Assembly (NCBI RefSeq): GCF_000189755.2
Contig: NZ_KI912183.1
Span: 498,257-562,256, forward strand
DNA length: 64,000 nucleotides
Direction: 5' to 3'
Origin: Desulfotomaculum nigrificans DSM 574
GTDB taxonomy: Bacteria; Bacillota; Desulfotomaculia; Desulfotomaculales; Desulfotomaculaceae
The translations under genes and the position numbers were made by a program. The notes under the pieces were generated by a model that was not told the origin of the DNA, ran no database searches, and was given only the letters and a program-made list of their open reading frames with translations. Positions within the stretch are counted from its first letter, which is position 1. Each line of letters begins with the position of its first letter. This document shows positions 26,753 through 37,923 of the stretch, one piece after another.

Positions 26753-26780
26753 GCAGGAGTTTTTGCCACAACTGTAGAAT
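26753..26780 (+). promoter_or_regulatory. Sigma-H-like promoter candidate upstream of cobU
   Basis: GCAGGAGTT, a 12-base spacer, then GTAGAAT agrees with RnAGGAwWW-N12-RnnGAAT except one -35 position. It would start a transcript about 100 bases before cobU. Such matches can occur by chance. Confidence 0.4.
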
Positions 26781-26888
26781 GTGAATACAATATTCAGTAA
26801 TGTGACGTTTTGCGCGAAATTACTACAAAAAAGATAATAACTAATTTTACTGTGAGATGCAATTGTTTTTGGGGGGAAGGGTATAAAA

Positions 26889-27461
26889 ATGGCTAAAGGC
26901 AAGCTTGTTTTGGTGTTGGGGGGAGCCCGCAGTGGTAAAAGTCAATTTGCTGAAAAGCTGGCGGAAAAACTCGGGGAACATATTGTTTATTTGGCCAGTG
27001 CTTCTGTAGCTGATGAGGAAATGGCCAGGCGGGTGAAAATCCACCAAGAGCGGCGTCCATCAAATTGGCAAACCAAAGAAGAGACGTTAAAGATTGTTAA
27101 TGCTGTGGCGGAACTTAATGGTAATTGTGAAGTTATTTTATTTGACTGCTTGACTCTATGGTTATCCAATTTGTTACTTAATGGTTTGCTACCTAAATCC
27201 GGTACTTCCTGGCCCGAAAAGGAAAACTATATACTAAAAGAAGTCGAGAGATTGGCCGAATATTGTACCACCATGGATACCCATGTAATCATCGTGAGTA
27301 ATGAGGTTAGTCTTGGCATTGTGCCTGATAATCGGTTGGGTCGTTCATTTCGGGATGTAGCCGGCCGGGCCAATCAAATTATCGCCCAACATGCCGATGA
27401 AGTTTACTTAGTGGCTGCCGGAATACCCATTGAAATAAAGTCCAAGGCTTACCAGATATAA
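26889..27461 (+). CDS. cobU: Adenosylcobinamide kinase/guanylyltransferase
   Basis: 190 residues with the CobU signatures: P-loop VLGGARSGKSQFAEKLA, the phosphate/nucleotide region HQERRPSNWQTKEE, LFDCLTLWLSNLL, and SNEVSLGIVPDNRLGRSFRD. The enzyme activates adenosylcobinamide for the final steps of vitamin B12 assembly. The next gene is a CobC-type phosphatase of the same pathway. No cobalamin riboswitch is seen in the 185 bases upstream. ATG start behind GGGGAAGG. Confidence 0.94.
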   Translation: MAKGKLVLVLGGARSGKSQFAEKLAEKLGEHIVYLASASVADEEMARRVKIHQERRPSNWQTKEETLKIVNAVAELNGNCEVILFDCLTLWLSNLLLNGLLPKSGTSWPEKENYILKEVERLAEYCTTMDTHVIIVSNEVSLGIVPDNRLGRSFRDVAGRANQIIAQHADEVYLVAAGIPIEIKSKAYQI

Positions 27462-27481
27462 TTATGAAAGGATTGGTGCTG

Positions 27482-28102
27482 TTGAAGACCATGATATGCC
27501 TGGTGCGTCATGGTGAAACTGTTTGGAACTCTAACGGTAAATTTCAGGGTCATACAGATGTACCTTTATCCGATGTAGGCCGGGAACAGGCCAGAGCTTT
27601 AGCCTTACGCCTTAGCCAGGAAAAAATAGATGCCTTTTATAGCAGTGACCTTGCCCGGGCCAGAGAAACCGCCGAAATATTGGCCAATCCCCACAACAAG
27701 TCGGTAGGTTGTTTAAGTGATTTAAGGGAAATTAACTTTGGTCAATGGGAGGGCCTCACCATCAAAGAAATATCCGAACGTTTCGGTGAAATAATTTCTA
27801 AATGGTGGAATGATCCTCTATCAACGCAAATCCCCTCTGGTGAAAAATTACAAGATGTGGTTATTCGTTGCAATAAAGCTTTAAATGAAATTGTTACTAA
27901 ACATGCAGGGGAAACAGTAGTAATTGTCACGCATGGAGGTGCGATCCGCACCATTGTTGCTTCCGTTCTGGGGCTAGATCTAAAAAATTACGCTAAGTTA
28001 CGTATGGATAATGTTTCATTAACTATATTAGAATACTATGAGCCCGGCAAAGCTATTTTAAAACTGTATAATGATACTTGCCATTTGAGATGTAAGAAGT
28101 GA
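27482..28102 (+). CDS. Histidine phosphatase, alpha-ribazole phosphatase (CobC)-like
   Basis: About 206 residues of the phosphoglycerate-mutase-like histidine phosphatases: LVRHGETVWNSNGKFQGHTD with the phosphorylated His, SSDLARARETAE, LREINFGQWEG, and VTHGGAIRTIVA with the second His. Directly behind cobU, so an alpha-ribazole phosphatase role in cobalamin synthesis is likely, although the family also holds general phosphatases. The start is uncertain: ATG 27464 is 2 bases from cobU and contains AAAGGA, which better serves TTG 27482 or ATG 27491. Confidence 0.85.
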   Translation: MKTMICLVRHGETVWNSNGKFQGHTDVPLSDVGREQARALALRLSQEKIDAFYSSDLARARETAEILANPHNKSVGCLSDLREINFGQWEGLTIKEISERFGEIISKWWNDPLSTQIPSGEKLQDVVIRCNKALNEIVTKHAGETVVIVTHGGAIRTIVASVLGLDLKNYAKLRMDNVSLTILEYYEPGKAILKLYNDTCHLRCKK

Positions 28103-28204
28103 GAAATTGGAAGTGAACCACCTGAAGGTGGTTTTTTTATATGCTTGGATAATTGACCGTGAGGCGAGAAAAACTATTGACAGAAAAGATAGGGAGGGTT
28201 ATAT

Positions 28205-28429
28205 ATGGAGGAATATATAAGATCAAGGGTACCTTGGAGCACAGAGCCAAGCCTGGAAACCAAAGCTAATGAAGTAGGAATAGACTTTGACGAGCTTATC
28301 GAAGGAATAAAAAATAACAGATCGGATGAAGAAATGGCCAAGCAATTTGGGGTTACTCCCAAAACCATAGGCTATCTTAAAGAGCATTTTTGGACTAAAG
28401 GAATCGGATCAATTATGGGTCAAGATTAA
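28205..28429 (+). CDS. Small helix-turn-helix protein
   Basis: 74 residues. The central part (IEGIKNNRSDEEMAKQFGVT, then PKTIGYLKEHFWTKG) reads as a helix-turn-helix with the usual A..FGV.P.TI pattern. GGGAGGG lies 8 bases before the ATG. Flanked by its own terminator. Probably a small DNA-binding regulator; target unknown. Confidence 0.72.
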   Translation: MEEYIRSRVPWSTEPSLETKANEVGIDFDELIEGIKNNRSDEEMAKQFGVTPKTIGYLKEHFWTKGIGSIMGQD

Positions 28430-28436
28430 TACTATA

Positions 28437-28482
28437 ATTAAGACTCACGCTGTGTATAATACGGCGGGGTCTTAATTTTTAA
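28437..28482 (+). terminator. Terminator after HTH gene
   Basis: A 10-bp stem ATTAAGACTC/GGGTCTTAAT with inner CGC/GCG pairing, followed by five Ts. Confidence 0.8.
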
Positions 28483-28691
28483 ACACCCCTAAGTTTAATA
28501 TCTAGAAAAAAAACACAAATTCACTTAGGACAGTAATATGTATTGCCTAAGCAATTAGTATGGAAAAGAATTTATTTAAATGCAAATTATAAAGTCTTTC
28601 TTACGTTACCGTTCTGGCATCCTTTTACTACCTATGTTATAATAAACGAATAAATTTTTAGTCGAAATTTGGAAAGAAGGGAGAGGGCTAG

Positions 28692-30146
<1,455 letters not shown>

Positions 30147-30151
30147 AGCAA

Positions 30152-30187
30152 AATAAAACCACAGGATCAGGGTCCTGTGGTTTTATT
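30152..30187 (+). terminator. Terminator after guaB
   Basis: A perfect 15-bp stem (30152-30166 with 30173-30187) with a 6-base loop. Confidence 0.88.
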
Positions 30188-30230
30188 GGTAAATCAAAAA
30201 GTATAAAAACCTTCTGATTTGCATAATGGC

Positions 30231-30281
30231 AAACTAAGCCTTCGCCAAGTCTTTAGACTTGGCGAAGGCTTAGTTTTTCTT
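30231..30281. terminator. Second terminator, 21-bp perfect stem
   Basis: A perfect 21-bp inverted repeat (30231-30251 with 30256-30276) around TTTA, followed by TTTTTCTT on the plus strand. It sits between guaB and the convergent acuA gene and can stop either transcript. The stem is unusually long. Confidence 0.85.
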
Positions 30282-30293
30282 AATAATGCCTAA

Positions 30294-30953
30294 TTATCTG
30301 TTTAAAAAGGTTAATTCCTCAAAGCGTTGAATAGCTTCCTTAGGTACATTTTTACCAAATCTAACCATTAATACATTGGCCGGGTGTTCCGTGATATCCG
30401 GATCATCAGTGGCTCTTTTCTGTAAACCAACGGTGGAAAATAATTTTGTTAGCATCTTTTGGTAGTTTAACATAGTTAAGCCGCTGTTTTTTAAATCCCA
30501 GTGCCAGCAAAATTCAATGGTAATCACGATGTAGTTTTCCACAAAGCTATGAGCAAAGGCCTCCAACAGCAAATAATGAGCTATTTTATCATTACGCCAC
30601 TCCGGACTTATTTCCACAGCTCCCAATTCCAAAACATAGGGATTTTTACTCCAGCGGCTGTAATCGTCTGGGTAATGAAATGTTACATAGCCAATTATTT
30701 TATCTTGAAATCTAGCGATAAATACTTTTCCTTCTGGTAGATTGGATATAAGCATTAACGCTTCCTTTTGGCGGGTGGGGGGACGGAAATTCCTTAGACC
30801 TTCATCCATAGATAAGCGTCCAATATAGTCGGAGCTACAAGGTCCTTCCAGGTGTACCAAGCCACGGGAAGTTTTGAGCACTCCGTTATCTACCCTCTTG
30901 ACTAAAGCAAGATTTTCCTGATCGCCTGAATTGGTATTTAAGACCATGCTCAT
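30294..30953 (-). CDS. acuA: AcuA-type GNAT acetyltransferase (acetyl-CoA synthetase regulator)
   Basis: 219 residues with strong likeness to B. subtilis AcuA, remembered from its sequence pattern: VHLEGPCS, FRPPTRQKEALM, NLPEGKVFIARF, IIGYVTFHYPDDYSRWS, LELGAVEISPEWRN, YIVITIEFCWHWDLK, and ATDDPDITEHPANVLM. AcuA acetylates and inactivates acetyl-CoA synthetase. Here it stands alone. An AcuC-like deacetylase is at the right edge and an acyl-CoA synthetase at 46.2 kb, so the pieces of reversible acylation control lie in the same window but in separate units. GGGAGGTGG precedes the ATG. Confidence 0.87.
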   Translation of the reverse strand: MSMVLNTNSGDQENLALVKRVDNGVLKTSRGLVHLEGPCSSDYIGRLSMDEGLRNFRPPTRQKEALMLISNLPEGKVFIARFQDKIIGYVTFHYPDDYSRWSKNPYVLELGAVEISPEWRNDKIAHYLLLEAFAHSFVENYIVITIEFCWHWDLKNSGLTMLNYQKMLTKLFSTVGLQKRATDDPDITEHPANVLMVRFGKNVPKEAIQRFEELTFLNR

Positions 30954-31328
30954 TAACCCACCTCCCGTCTACCGTTTAGACTACCTTAACGACTGTTAAA
31001 GTTAAAAAACGACCTTTTAAATTTATTATATGGTACTTGTGCGGGTATTTACAAGCATCAAACAACCATTAAACAGCCTTTTTTCTTTAGGCAGGTGGCT
31101 ATGATTTTTCATTGACAAGGGAGGTCTTATTTTAGTTTATAACGACAATAGTCAGGTGGGTTGTAGTCAATATTCGTAAACCTGTGTAAAGTGGCTGCGA
31201 AAGCTGTAGGAAATTTTTTACAGATAAAACGCAGGGAACTTTAAAGAAAAAGGGAATATTAGTTTAGGAAAAGGCATATATTTCCAGATTTGCCTGGTAA
31301 TTATAATACAGGAAGGTGATGGGACTAA
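30954..31328. other. 375-bp intergenic region with no recognised gene
   Basis: Divergent spacer between acuA (minus) and the coiled-coil gene (plus). It holds a TTGACA at 31111-31116 without a matching -10, and a TATAAT at 31302-31307 very close to the plus-strand ribosome site. A stretch near 31175-31215 contains AAACC...AAAG...GCGAAAGC, distantly like part of a cyclic-di-GMP-I riboswitch, but the rest of that fold is not apparent. No open frame with a ribosome site was found. Confidence 0.5.
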
Positions 31329-32708
31329 GTGGTGGCCAAGCTAAATTCTCTAACTGATGTTTTAAAGAAAACCCTATACTTTTTTGATGGTTTATCGGTA
31401 GATGAAATATCCCCTTACGTTCAGAAAAAAATGTTACAGGATTGCAGCACGGAGATGGTTACTGAAAGAATCACGCTTTGTTTAAAGCAACATCAGTGCT
31501 TTTATACCGATGAAAATGGTAAATGGCGTTTAAAGCTACAAGGTTTTCCCGAGAACGATCATTTTTACGCCATGTTAATTAAGCGTCAGCAACCCATGGC
31601 CCTCCGACAAATAGTAAGTAACTCGGTGGCTAAAAGAAAAAGAATCCGGAAATTAGCGGAAGAAGCCGCATTAATACCGGACGGACGTTTTGTCCAATTG
31701 GACAATGGCAATTGGGGATTAACCGAGTGGAACGTTGAGTCCGAGCAATACTCCCTCAAGCACCTGGTTATCAAGGCGTTAAAACTCCATCAGGGTGGCT
31801 TATCCACCCAGCAACTTTTTGAAATTGTCAATACCTGGCGACCCACCAGTAAACCGGCTGTACAGCAAATACTAAATAAATTTCCCTATTTTGAGAGGGT
31901 CAGTAGTGATGTGTGGATTTATAATCAACCTGCTCACGTATTATATGATGACCTGATCAAAAGGTATTTGAAAATTATCCAAAAACAAAAAAATAAATGG
32001 CAAAATGACAGGCAAAGATGGACTCAAAAGACAGAAAATTTGGCCCGTCAATTGCAAGAAATTGGAGCGGCCCAGAAGGAGGCGGCGGCTGCATTAGCCC
32101 AACGGGCTTCTATAGTGGAACAATATAATCATCTGGCCACCCAATTATCTGAAAAGGACTTGTTGCTTAATCTACGTAAAAAAGAGATTTTACGTTACCG
32201 CCATGAACTGGAACGATTAGATAACAAAGCCAACAGCATCCTTTACCAGTGCCGGTTGTGGGTACGCCGAGCCAGGGAGGCAGAAAGTGAGGTTGCTAGA
32301 TTAAGACAGTCTGCCGAAAAGACCCAAAACAGTCTGGAAGGATTGTTTAGCAAGCTACAGCAATATAAAGAAAGAGACCGTGAAAATAAGGCTCGCCTGG
32401 CAGAATTAAAGGAACGTTATAGTACCAGAGTAGCAGAACTACAAACAGAGATTGTTGAGTTAAAACAAAAATTAGAGAAATACCAGGATAAGGCTGGTCT
32501 GGAAGAACGCCGTTTGCACCAGGATATAAATATTCTTAGTAATGACTTAAAGGAGGCTTTGGAGGAAGGGGAAGACCTACAGAAATCCTTGCGTTTAACC
32601 CAACAGGAACTGGCTAGGGTGCAAGAGGAAAAATTACAACTGGAAAAAATCCTTAATCGGCCGTTAGTAAAACTAGTTAGCCGGGTTAGTACATTTTTTG
32701 GTTGGTAA
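31329..32708 (+). CDS. Winged-helix plus long coiled-coil protein, unknown
   Basis: 459 residues. The N-terminal half (1-215) holds two HARE/RpoE-like winged-helix modules, recognisable by the repeated build ...LKQHQCFYTDENGKWRLKL... and ...NKFPYFERVSSDVWIYN..., with a short third unit (GRFVQLDNGNWGLTEW) between. From about 220 to 450 the chain is nearly unbroken coiled coil. No membrane helix. GTG start behind AAGGTGA. It is convergent with the MinD-like gene and shares a terminator with it. A structural, chromosome-linked or regulatory role is possible, but nothing in the sequence proves it. Confidence 0.75.
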   Translation: MVAKLNSLTDVLKKTLYFFDGLSVDEISPYVQKKMLQDCSTEMVTERITLCLKQHQCFYTDENGKWRLKLQGFPENDHFYAMLIKRQQPMALRQIVSNSVAKRKRIRKLAEEAALIPDGRFVQLDNGNWGLTEWNVESEQYSLKHLVIKALKLHQGGLSTQQLFEIVNTWRPTSKPAVQQILNKFPYFERVSSDVWIYNQPAHVLYDDLIKRYLKIIQKQKNKWQNDRQRWTQKTENLARQLQEIGAAQKEAAAALAQRASIVEQYNHLATQLSEKDLLLNLRKKEILRYRHELERLDNKANSILYQCRLWVRRAREAESEVARLRQSAEKTQNSLEGLFSKLQQYKERDRENKARLAELKERYSTRVAELQTEIVELKQKLEKYQDKAGLEERRLHQDINILSNDLKEALEEGEDLQKSLRLTQQELARVQEEKLQLEKILNRPLVKLVSRVSTFFGW

Positions 32709-32710
32709 AT

Positions 32711-32741
32711 AAAAGGGCGCATTTTAATCTGCGCCCTTTTA
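32711..32741. terminator. Bidirectional terminator
   Basis: An 11-bp stem AAAAGGGCGCA/TGCGCCCTTTT with an 8-base loop between convergent genes. Confidence 0.88.
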
Positions 32742-32745
32742 AACA

Positions 32746-33510
32746 TTAAAGTGCTGCTAATACATCTTTGACCGCCTGCAAAAATTCAGGATTTTTGTCA
32801 GGCTCAGCCACTGTTAAATTAATGTCTTCAGTTTGCATAGTGGCAGCTTTTGTTCCTTTAGTCAGTACCGGGATAATACCAATTACTTTAAGACCGGACT
32901 CCTGTTCCAACTCTTCAATACTAACTTGCAGGGGATTTGGCACTTTGTTTAATACAATTTTGAAATTTAGGGTGGAAAAACCGATATCATGCATTTTCAT
33001 GACATAATGTCGGAGGTCCTTCACACTATATCTAAAGTTATCAGTTACAATGAGCACATGATCTGCTTCTTGAATAATAGCCTGGTTATAGTCGCGGGCA
33101 CTGCTGTCTGTGTCAATTATTAGATAATCATAGGGCAGTTTTTTTAGACTTCTTACCACTACCGTTAATTTCTCGGCAATTCTCTCATCGGAGGCCAGGT
33201 ATTTAGCATTTTCACTGGATAAAACCTTTAACCCTGAGTTATGGGTCAGCAAATATTGGTTCATTTGCTCCTCTGAAAAATTAATGTTAAAAAAAGGATT
33301 TATTTTAGACTGCCGAGTAATTTCTTCCAGTAAATCTTCCAAGTTTGGTGTGCTTGGTAAGCCTAGAGCCCGACGTGCCGGGTCAGTAACAAAGTCCAGA
33401 TCAGCCAACAGTGTACTTTGCCCCTGCAACTGAAGGTAACCGGCCAGTTCTTTAGCCACTTTGGTTTTTCCTTCACCAGGATGGATACTATGTATTACTA
33501 TCGTTTTCAT
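32746..33510 (-). CDS. MinD/ParA-like P-loop ATPase
   Basis: About 254 residues. Deviant Walker A in HPGEGKTKVAKELA lacks the first signature Lys of true ParA/MinD (KGGxGKT), which brings it nearer to CpaE/FlhG-like or Mrp-type ATPases. Walker A' is DLDFVTDPAR and Walker B YDYLIIDTDSSARD. There is no amphipathic C-terminal MinD helix. The start ATG 33510 follows GGGGGG. It could position a protein or DNA complex; a partner is not evident. minC lies 4.4 kb away. Confidence 0.78.
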   Translation of the reverse strand: MKTIVIHSIHPGEGKTKVAKELAGYLQLQGQSTLLADLDFVTDPARRALGLPSTPNLEDLLEEITRQSKINPFFNINFSEEQMNQYLLTHNSGLKVLSSENAKYLASDERIAEKLTVVVRSLKKLPYDYLIIDTDSSARDYNQAIIQEADHVLIVTDNFRYSVKDLRHYVMKMHDIGFSTLNFKIVLNKVPNPLQVSIEELEQESGLKVIGIIPVLTKGTKAATMQTEDINLTVAEPDKNPEFLQAVKDVLAAL

Positions 33511-33709
33511 TATACTGCCCCCCATATTATACTTGAAAGCACATTTTTCCTTAAATTCCCCTACAGCAAATATGCCATAAAATTACCTTAATGACAATAA
33601 TTAATCATTATATTTACTTAAAAGCCTTCTGATGGTTTTTTGTTTTTAATGACAAGTATTTTTTGTCAATAACAAGATTTATAAAATATACAATATTTTT
33701 TACCGGTTC

Positions 33710-35022
<1,313 letters not shown>

Positions 35023-35034
35023 TTACAAATATTT

Positions 35035-35063
35035 TTTACCAAATTAACGCTTTGTGATAATAT
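35035..35063 (+). promoter_or_regulatory. Candidate promoter of the response-regulator operon
   Basis: TTTACC (35035-35040), 17 bases, TAATAT (35058-35063). The -35 lies in the copy of the direct repeat just outside the IS30 right end, so the element forms the immediate upstream context of this promoter. Confidence 0.4.
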
Positions 35064-35094
35064 TTAATTGGTTCAGAAAGAGAGGTGGGTTAAA

Positions 35095-35787
35095 ATGCCT
35101 AAGATACTAATTATTGATGATGAAGCGAAAATTAGAGACTTAGTCAAGGTTTACTTGGTTAAGGAAGGGTTTGAGGTCCAGGAACTCAGTGATGGCAATG
35201 AAGCAGTGAACTTAATTAAAGCAGAACATTATGACTTAGTGCTGCTTGATTTAATGCTGCCCGGGGTTGATGGTTTAACCATTTGCAAAGAAATCCGCAA
35301 ATTCTCCCAGGTACCTGTGATAATACTTACTGCTAGAGGAGATGAGATCGACCGGGTCATTGGTTTGGAAGTGGGGGCAGATGACTATATCGTCAAACCC
35401 TTTAGCCCCCGGGAAATGGTGGCCAGAGTAAAGGCAGTCCTTAGGCGGATGGCACCAGGAACGGTTAATTTGCCTCAACCGGAAAGATTACTAACCTTCC
35501 CTGATTTAGAAATAAACCCAGAATCACGGGTAGTGGTGGTTAAAGGTCAGGAAATTTCTTTAACTCCCAGAGAGTTTGATCTGCTGCTATTTTTAGCTAG
35601 TTTCCCCGGTCGGGCCTTTTCCCGGGAACAATTGTTAACCAATGTATGGGGTTATGATTATTTCGGTGACCTCCGTACCGTGGATACACATATCAACCGA
35701 CTGCGGGATAAACTATCCGTTAACGGAGCCAGACAACCCATTGCCACTGTATGGGGTGTAGGTTATAAGTTTGAGGTGCCTAAATGA
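35095..35787 (+). CDS. OmpR/PhoB-family response regulator
   Basis: 230 residues. The receiver domain has the acidic pocket IIDDE, the phospho-Asp in LVLLDLMLPGVDG, and Lys in IVKPFSPREM. The winged-helix DNA-binding domain has LTPREFDLLLFLA and RTVDTHINRLRDKL. Start ATG 35095 behind GAGAGGTGG. It overlaps the kinase gene by 4 bases, so the pair is one two-component system. The signal is suggested by the unusual outer domain of the kinase. Confidence 0.95.
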   Translation: MPKILIIDDEAKIRDLVKVYLVKEGFEVQELSDGNEAVNLIKAEHYDLVLLDLMLPGVDGLTICKEIRKFSQVPVIILTARGDEIDRVIGLEVGADDYIVKPFSPREMVARVKAVLRRMAPGTVNLPQPERLLTFPDLEINPESRVVVVKGQEISLTPREFDLLLFLASFPGRAFSREQLLTNVWGYDYFGDLRTVDTHINRLRDKLSVNGARQPIATVWGVGYKFEVPK

Positions 35788-37280
35788 TAAAGGACAGCAT
35801 CGTTAGAAAGCTGTGGCTGGCTACATCATTATTGGTACTTTTAACGCTGGGTCTGGCCACTGTAACTCAAGTATGGCTGTTAAAAAATACTTATTACCGG
35901 CAACAAGTTAAAACGATTCTGGATGGTACAACTGAAGTAGCTAACAGTGTTGGACAGGATAATACTCCGGAGGTAATTACCGACAGGTTAGAGGGCTTGG
36001 CTAACGGCCTACGAGCCAGAGTTTTTCTGGTAAATGAATCAGGACAGATTATTTATGCTTCCAGTGAGGGGACTGGCTGGCCCCGGGGTATGATGCACGG
36101 CATGGGAGGACCGGGTTACGGATTTGGTGCTAGAAGTATGTTTGGTCAGGTAGATATGGAGCAAATTTTAGCAGGAAAGTCCGTGATTACCCAAGGGCAT
36201 CATCCTATGTTTGATATGGACATGATTACGGTGGCAGTACCTGTCCGACAAAATAAAAAGGTGGTAGGGGCGGTGCTGGTGAGTGCTGCCTTACAATCCA
36301 TTGATGCCAATCTGAGGGCATTACAGGGAGTAAGTGTTTATAGTTTATTAGGAGGTCTGCTGCTGGCCACGGGACTTAGCTGGTTGCTGTCACGTTCAAT
36401 TTCCCGCCCCCTTTTAAAAATGAATAAAGTGGCCCGGGCCATGGCCCAGGGAGACTATACCAATCGTATAGACATGACCAGGCATGATGAAATTGGCATG
36501 TTAGCCCAATCCCTGAACACCTTGTCTAAAGAATTAAACGATAAAATTAATTTATTAAGGCAAATTGATGAAACCAGGCGAGATTTTGTGGCTAGTGTTT
36601 CCCATGAATTACGTACGCCACTTACCATTATCCAGGGATATACTGAAGCGCTGCTTGATGAAGTGGTGGAGACCCCGGAGAAAAAAGAAGAGTATTTACA
36701 TAGTATTTTAGAAGAAACCCTGCGTTTAAGACGTTTGGTTAATGACTTGCTTGATTTAAGACAAATAGAAACTGGTCAAGTAAAATTGAATAAGCAAGCA
36801 GTAGATTTAGCCGACCTTTTCAGCGCGGTGTTACAAAAGATGGAAGGGCTATTCCGGGAAAAACAGGTTGATCTCAAACTAGCTCTGCCCGAAAAACCTG
36901 TGGTGGCCGAGGTTGACCCTGATCGTATTGGTCAGGTATTAATCAATTTGGTTGATAATGCCCTCAGGGCTACTCCTGGGGGTGGTCGGATTTTAGTGAA
37001 ATTAATGGTATCTGACAATGAGATCACGGTTAAAGTTACGGACAGCGGGCCGGGAATTCCTAAGGAAGAACAGAAGTTGATCTGGCATAAGTTTTATAAA
37101 ATAGATAAATCACGGTCCCGCTCCGGTGGGGGAACCGGCCTTGGTTTAGCCATCGTAAAGCAATTAGTGGAAATCCACGGTGGGCGGATAACCCTGGACA
37201 GCCAGCCTGGTCAAGGTACCACCTTTAGCTTTACTTTACCTATGCAACCGGGGGCTGCCCCAAAATATCACCAGGAGTAA
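35784..37280 (+). CDS. Sensor histidine kinase with Met/His/Gly-rich sensor domain
   Basis: 498 residues: membrane helix 1 (about 9-34), outer domain (35-180), helix 2 (about 183-203), HAMP (204-256), HisKA with phospho-His 274 in SVSHELRTP, and HATPase with NLVDNALRATPGGG and GGGTGLGLAIVKQL. The outer domain has a stretch at 101-147 very rich in Met, Gly and His (RGMMHGMGGPGYGFG, GHHPMFDMDM). Met/His clusters outside the membrane often bind copper or silver, so metal sensing is possible but unproven. Coupled to the response regulator upstream. Confidence 0.94.
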   Translation: MIKDSIVRKLWLATSLLVLLTLGLATVTQVWLLKNTYYRQQVKTILDGTTEVANSVGQDNTPEVITDRLEGLANGLRARVFLVNESGQIIYASSEGTGWPRGMMHGMGGPGYGFGARSMFGQVDMEQILAGKSVITQGHHPMFDMDMITVAVPVRQNKKVVGAVLVSAALQSIDANLRALQGVSVYSLLGGLLLATGLSWLLSRSISRPLLKMNKVARAMAQGDYTNRIDMTRHDEIGMLAQSLNTLSKELNDKINLLRQIDETRRDFVASVSHELRTPLTIIQGYTEALLDEVVETPEKKEEYLHSILEETLRLRRLVNDLLDLRQIETGQVKLNKQAVDLADLFSAVLQKMEGLFREKQVDLKLALPEKPVVAEVDPDRIGQVLINLVDNALRATPGGGRILVKLMVSDNEITVKVTDSGPGIPKEEQKLIWHKFYKIDKSRSRSGGGTGLGLAIVKQLVEIHGGRITLDSQPGQGTTFSFTLPMQPGAAPKYHQE

Positions 37281-37311
37281 TTAGGTGGAAGTAGAAAGGA
37301 AGGTAGAAATA

Positions 37312-37863
37312 ATGCAATTAGAAGAAAAAACAATTTCATCCAAGATGATTTACCGGGGTAAAATTTTAAACCTGCGTGTTGATCAGGTATTGTTACCTAA
37401 TGGCAAAGAAAGTGGCAGGGAAGTGGTTGAATTTTCTCAGGCGGTGGCTATTGTTCCGGTTACCAGTGATAATAAAGTGTTATTAGTATGCCAGTACCGG
37501 TATCCGGTGGCAGAAATTTTATGGGAAATACCGGCCGGTAAAATGGACAAGCAGGAGAACCCGGAGCAGTGTGCCCGCCGGGAGTTGGCGGAGGAAACCG
37601 GTTGCACCGCCGGTTCCTTAGTAAAAATAGCCGAATTTTATACCACACCAGGTTTTACAACTGAATTGATGCATGTATACTTGGCCCAAGGGCTTATCCA
37701 CGGGGACCAGAACCCTGATGAGGATGAGTTCCTCACATTGGAGGAGGTACCATTTGAGAAAGCAATCCAGATGATTTTTCGAGGCCAAATTAGGGACGGC
37801 AAAACCATTGTTGGATTGCTGGCGGCCCAATCCATGCTAAAGGGCCAAGGTGAAACACTGTAA
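37312..37863 (+). CDS. Nudix hydrolase, ADP-ribose pyrophosphatase type
   Basis: 183 residues. The Nudix box is GKMDKQENPEQCARRELAEE followed by TG, matching GX5EX7REUXEEXGU. The strand order around it (VCQYRYPVAEILWEIPAGK) is that of ADP-ribose pyrophosphatases (NudF/YqkG), which split ADP-ribose to AMP and ribose-5-phosphate. Start ATG 37312 behind AAGGAAGG; an upstream GTG at 37285 is less likely. 31 bases after the kinase gene and ended by a terminator, so probably last in the operon. Confidence 0.92.
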   Translation: MQLEEKTISSKMIYRGKILNLRVDQVLLPNGKESGREVVEFSQAVAIVPVTSDNKVLLVCQYRYPVAEILWEIPAGKMDKQENPEQCARRELAEETGCTAGSLVKIAEFYTTPGFTTELMHVYLAQGLIHGDQNPDEDEFLTLEEVPFEKAIQMIFRGQIRDGKTIVGLLAAQSMLKGQGETL

Positions 37864-37879
37864 CATCTTAAATAAAATA

Positions 37880-37923
37880 AAACCCGGAACTTAGCCGAGT
37901 TACTCGGAAATTCCGGGTTTTTT
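37880..37923. terminator. Bidirectional terminator between nudix and minC
   Basis: Outer stem AAACCCGGAA/TTCCGGGTTT with an inner hairpin CCGAG/CTCGG, then a run of Ts, between convergent genes. Confidence 0.85.

Noticed and set aside
26716-26888. Cobalamin riboswitch before cobU
   Set aside because: The B12-box consensus is absent; only a CTGGCAGGAG segment is present, which fits a promoter element better.
28175-28203. TTGACA-N17-TATATA before the small HTH gene
   Set aside because: The -10 would overlap the ribosome site and start codon, so a transcript from it would lack the gene's translation start.
31175-31260. Possible cyclic-di-GMP-I riboswitch upstream of the coiled-coil gene
   Set aside because: Only the AAACC...AAAG...GCGAAAGC part is vaguely similar. 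The opening GGGCAAACC and the second-stem tetraloop receptor are not seen. A covariance-model search would decide.
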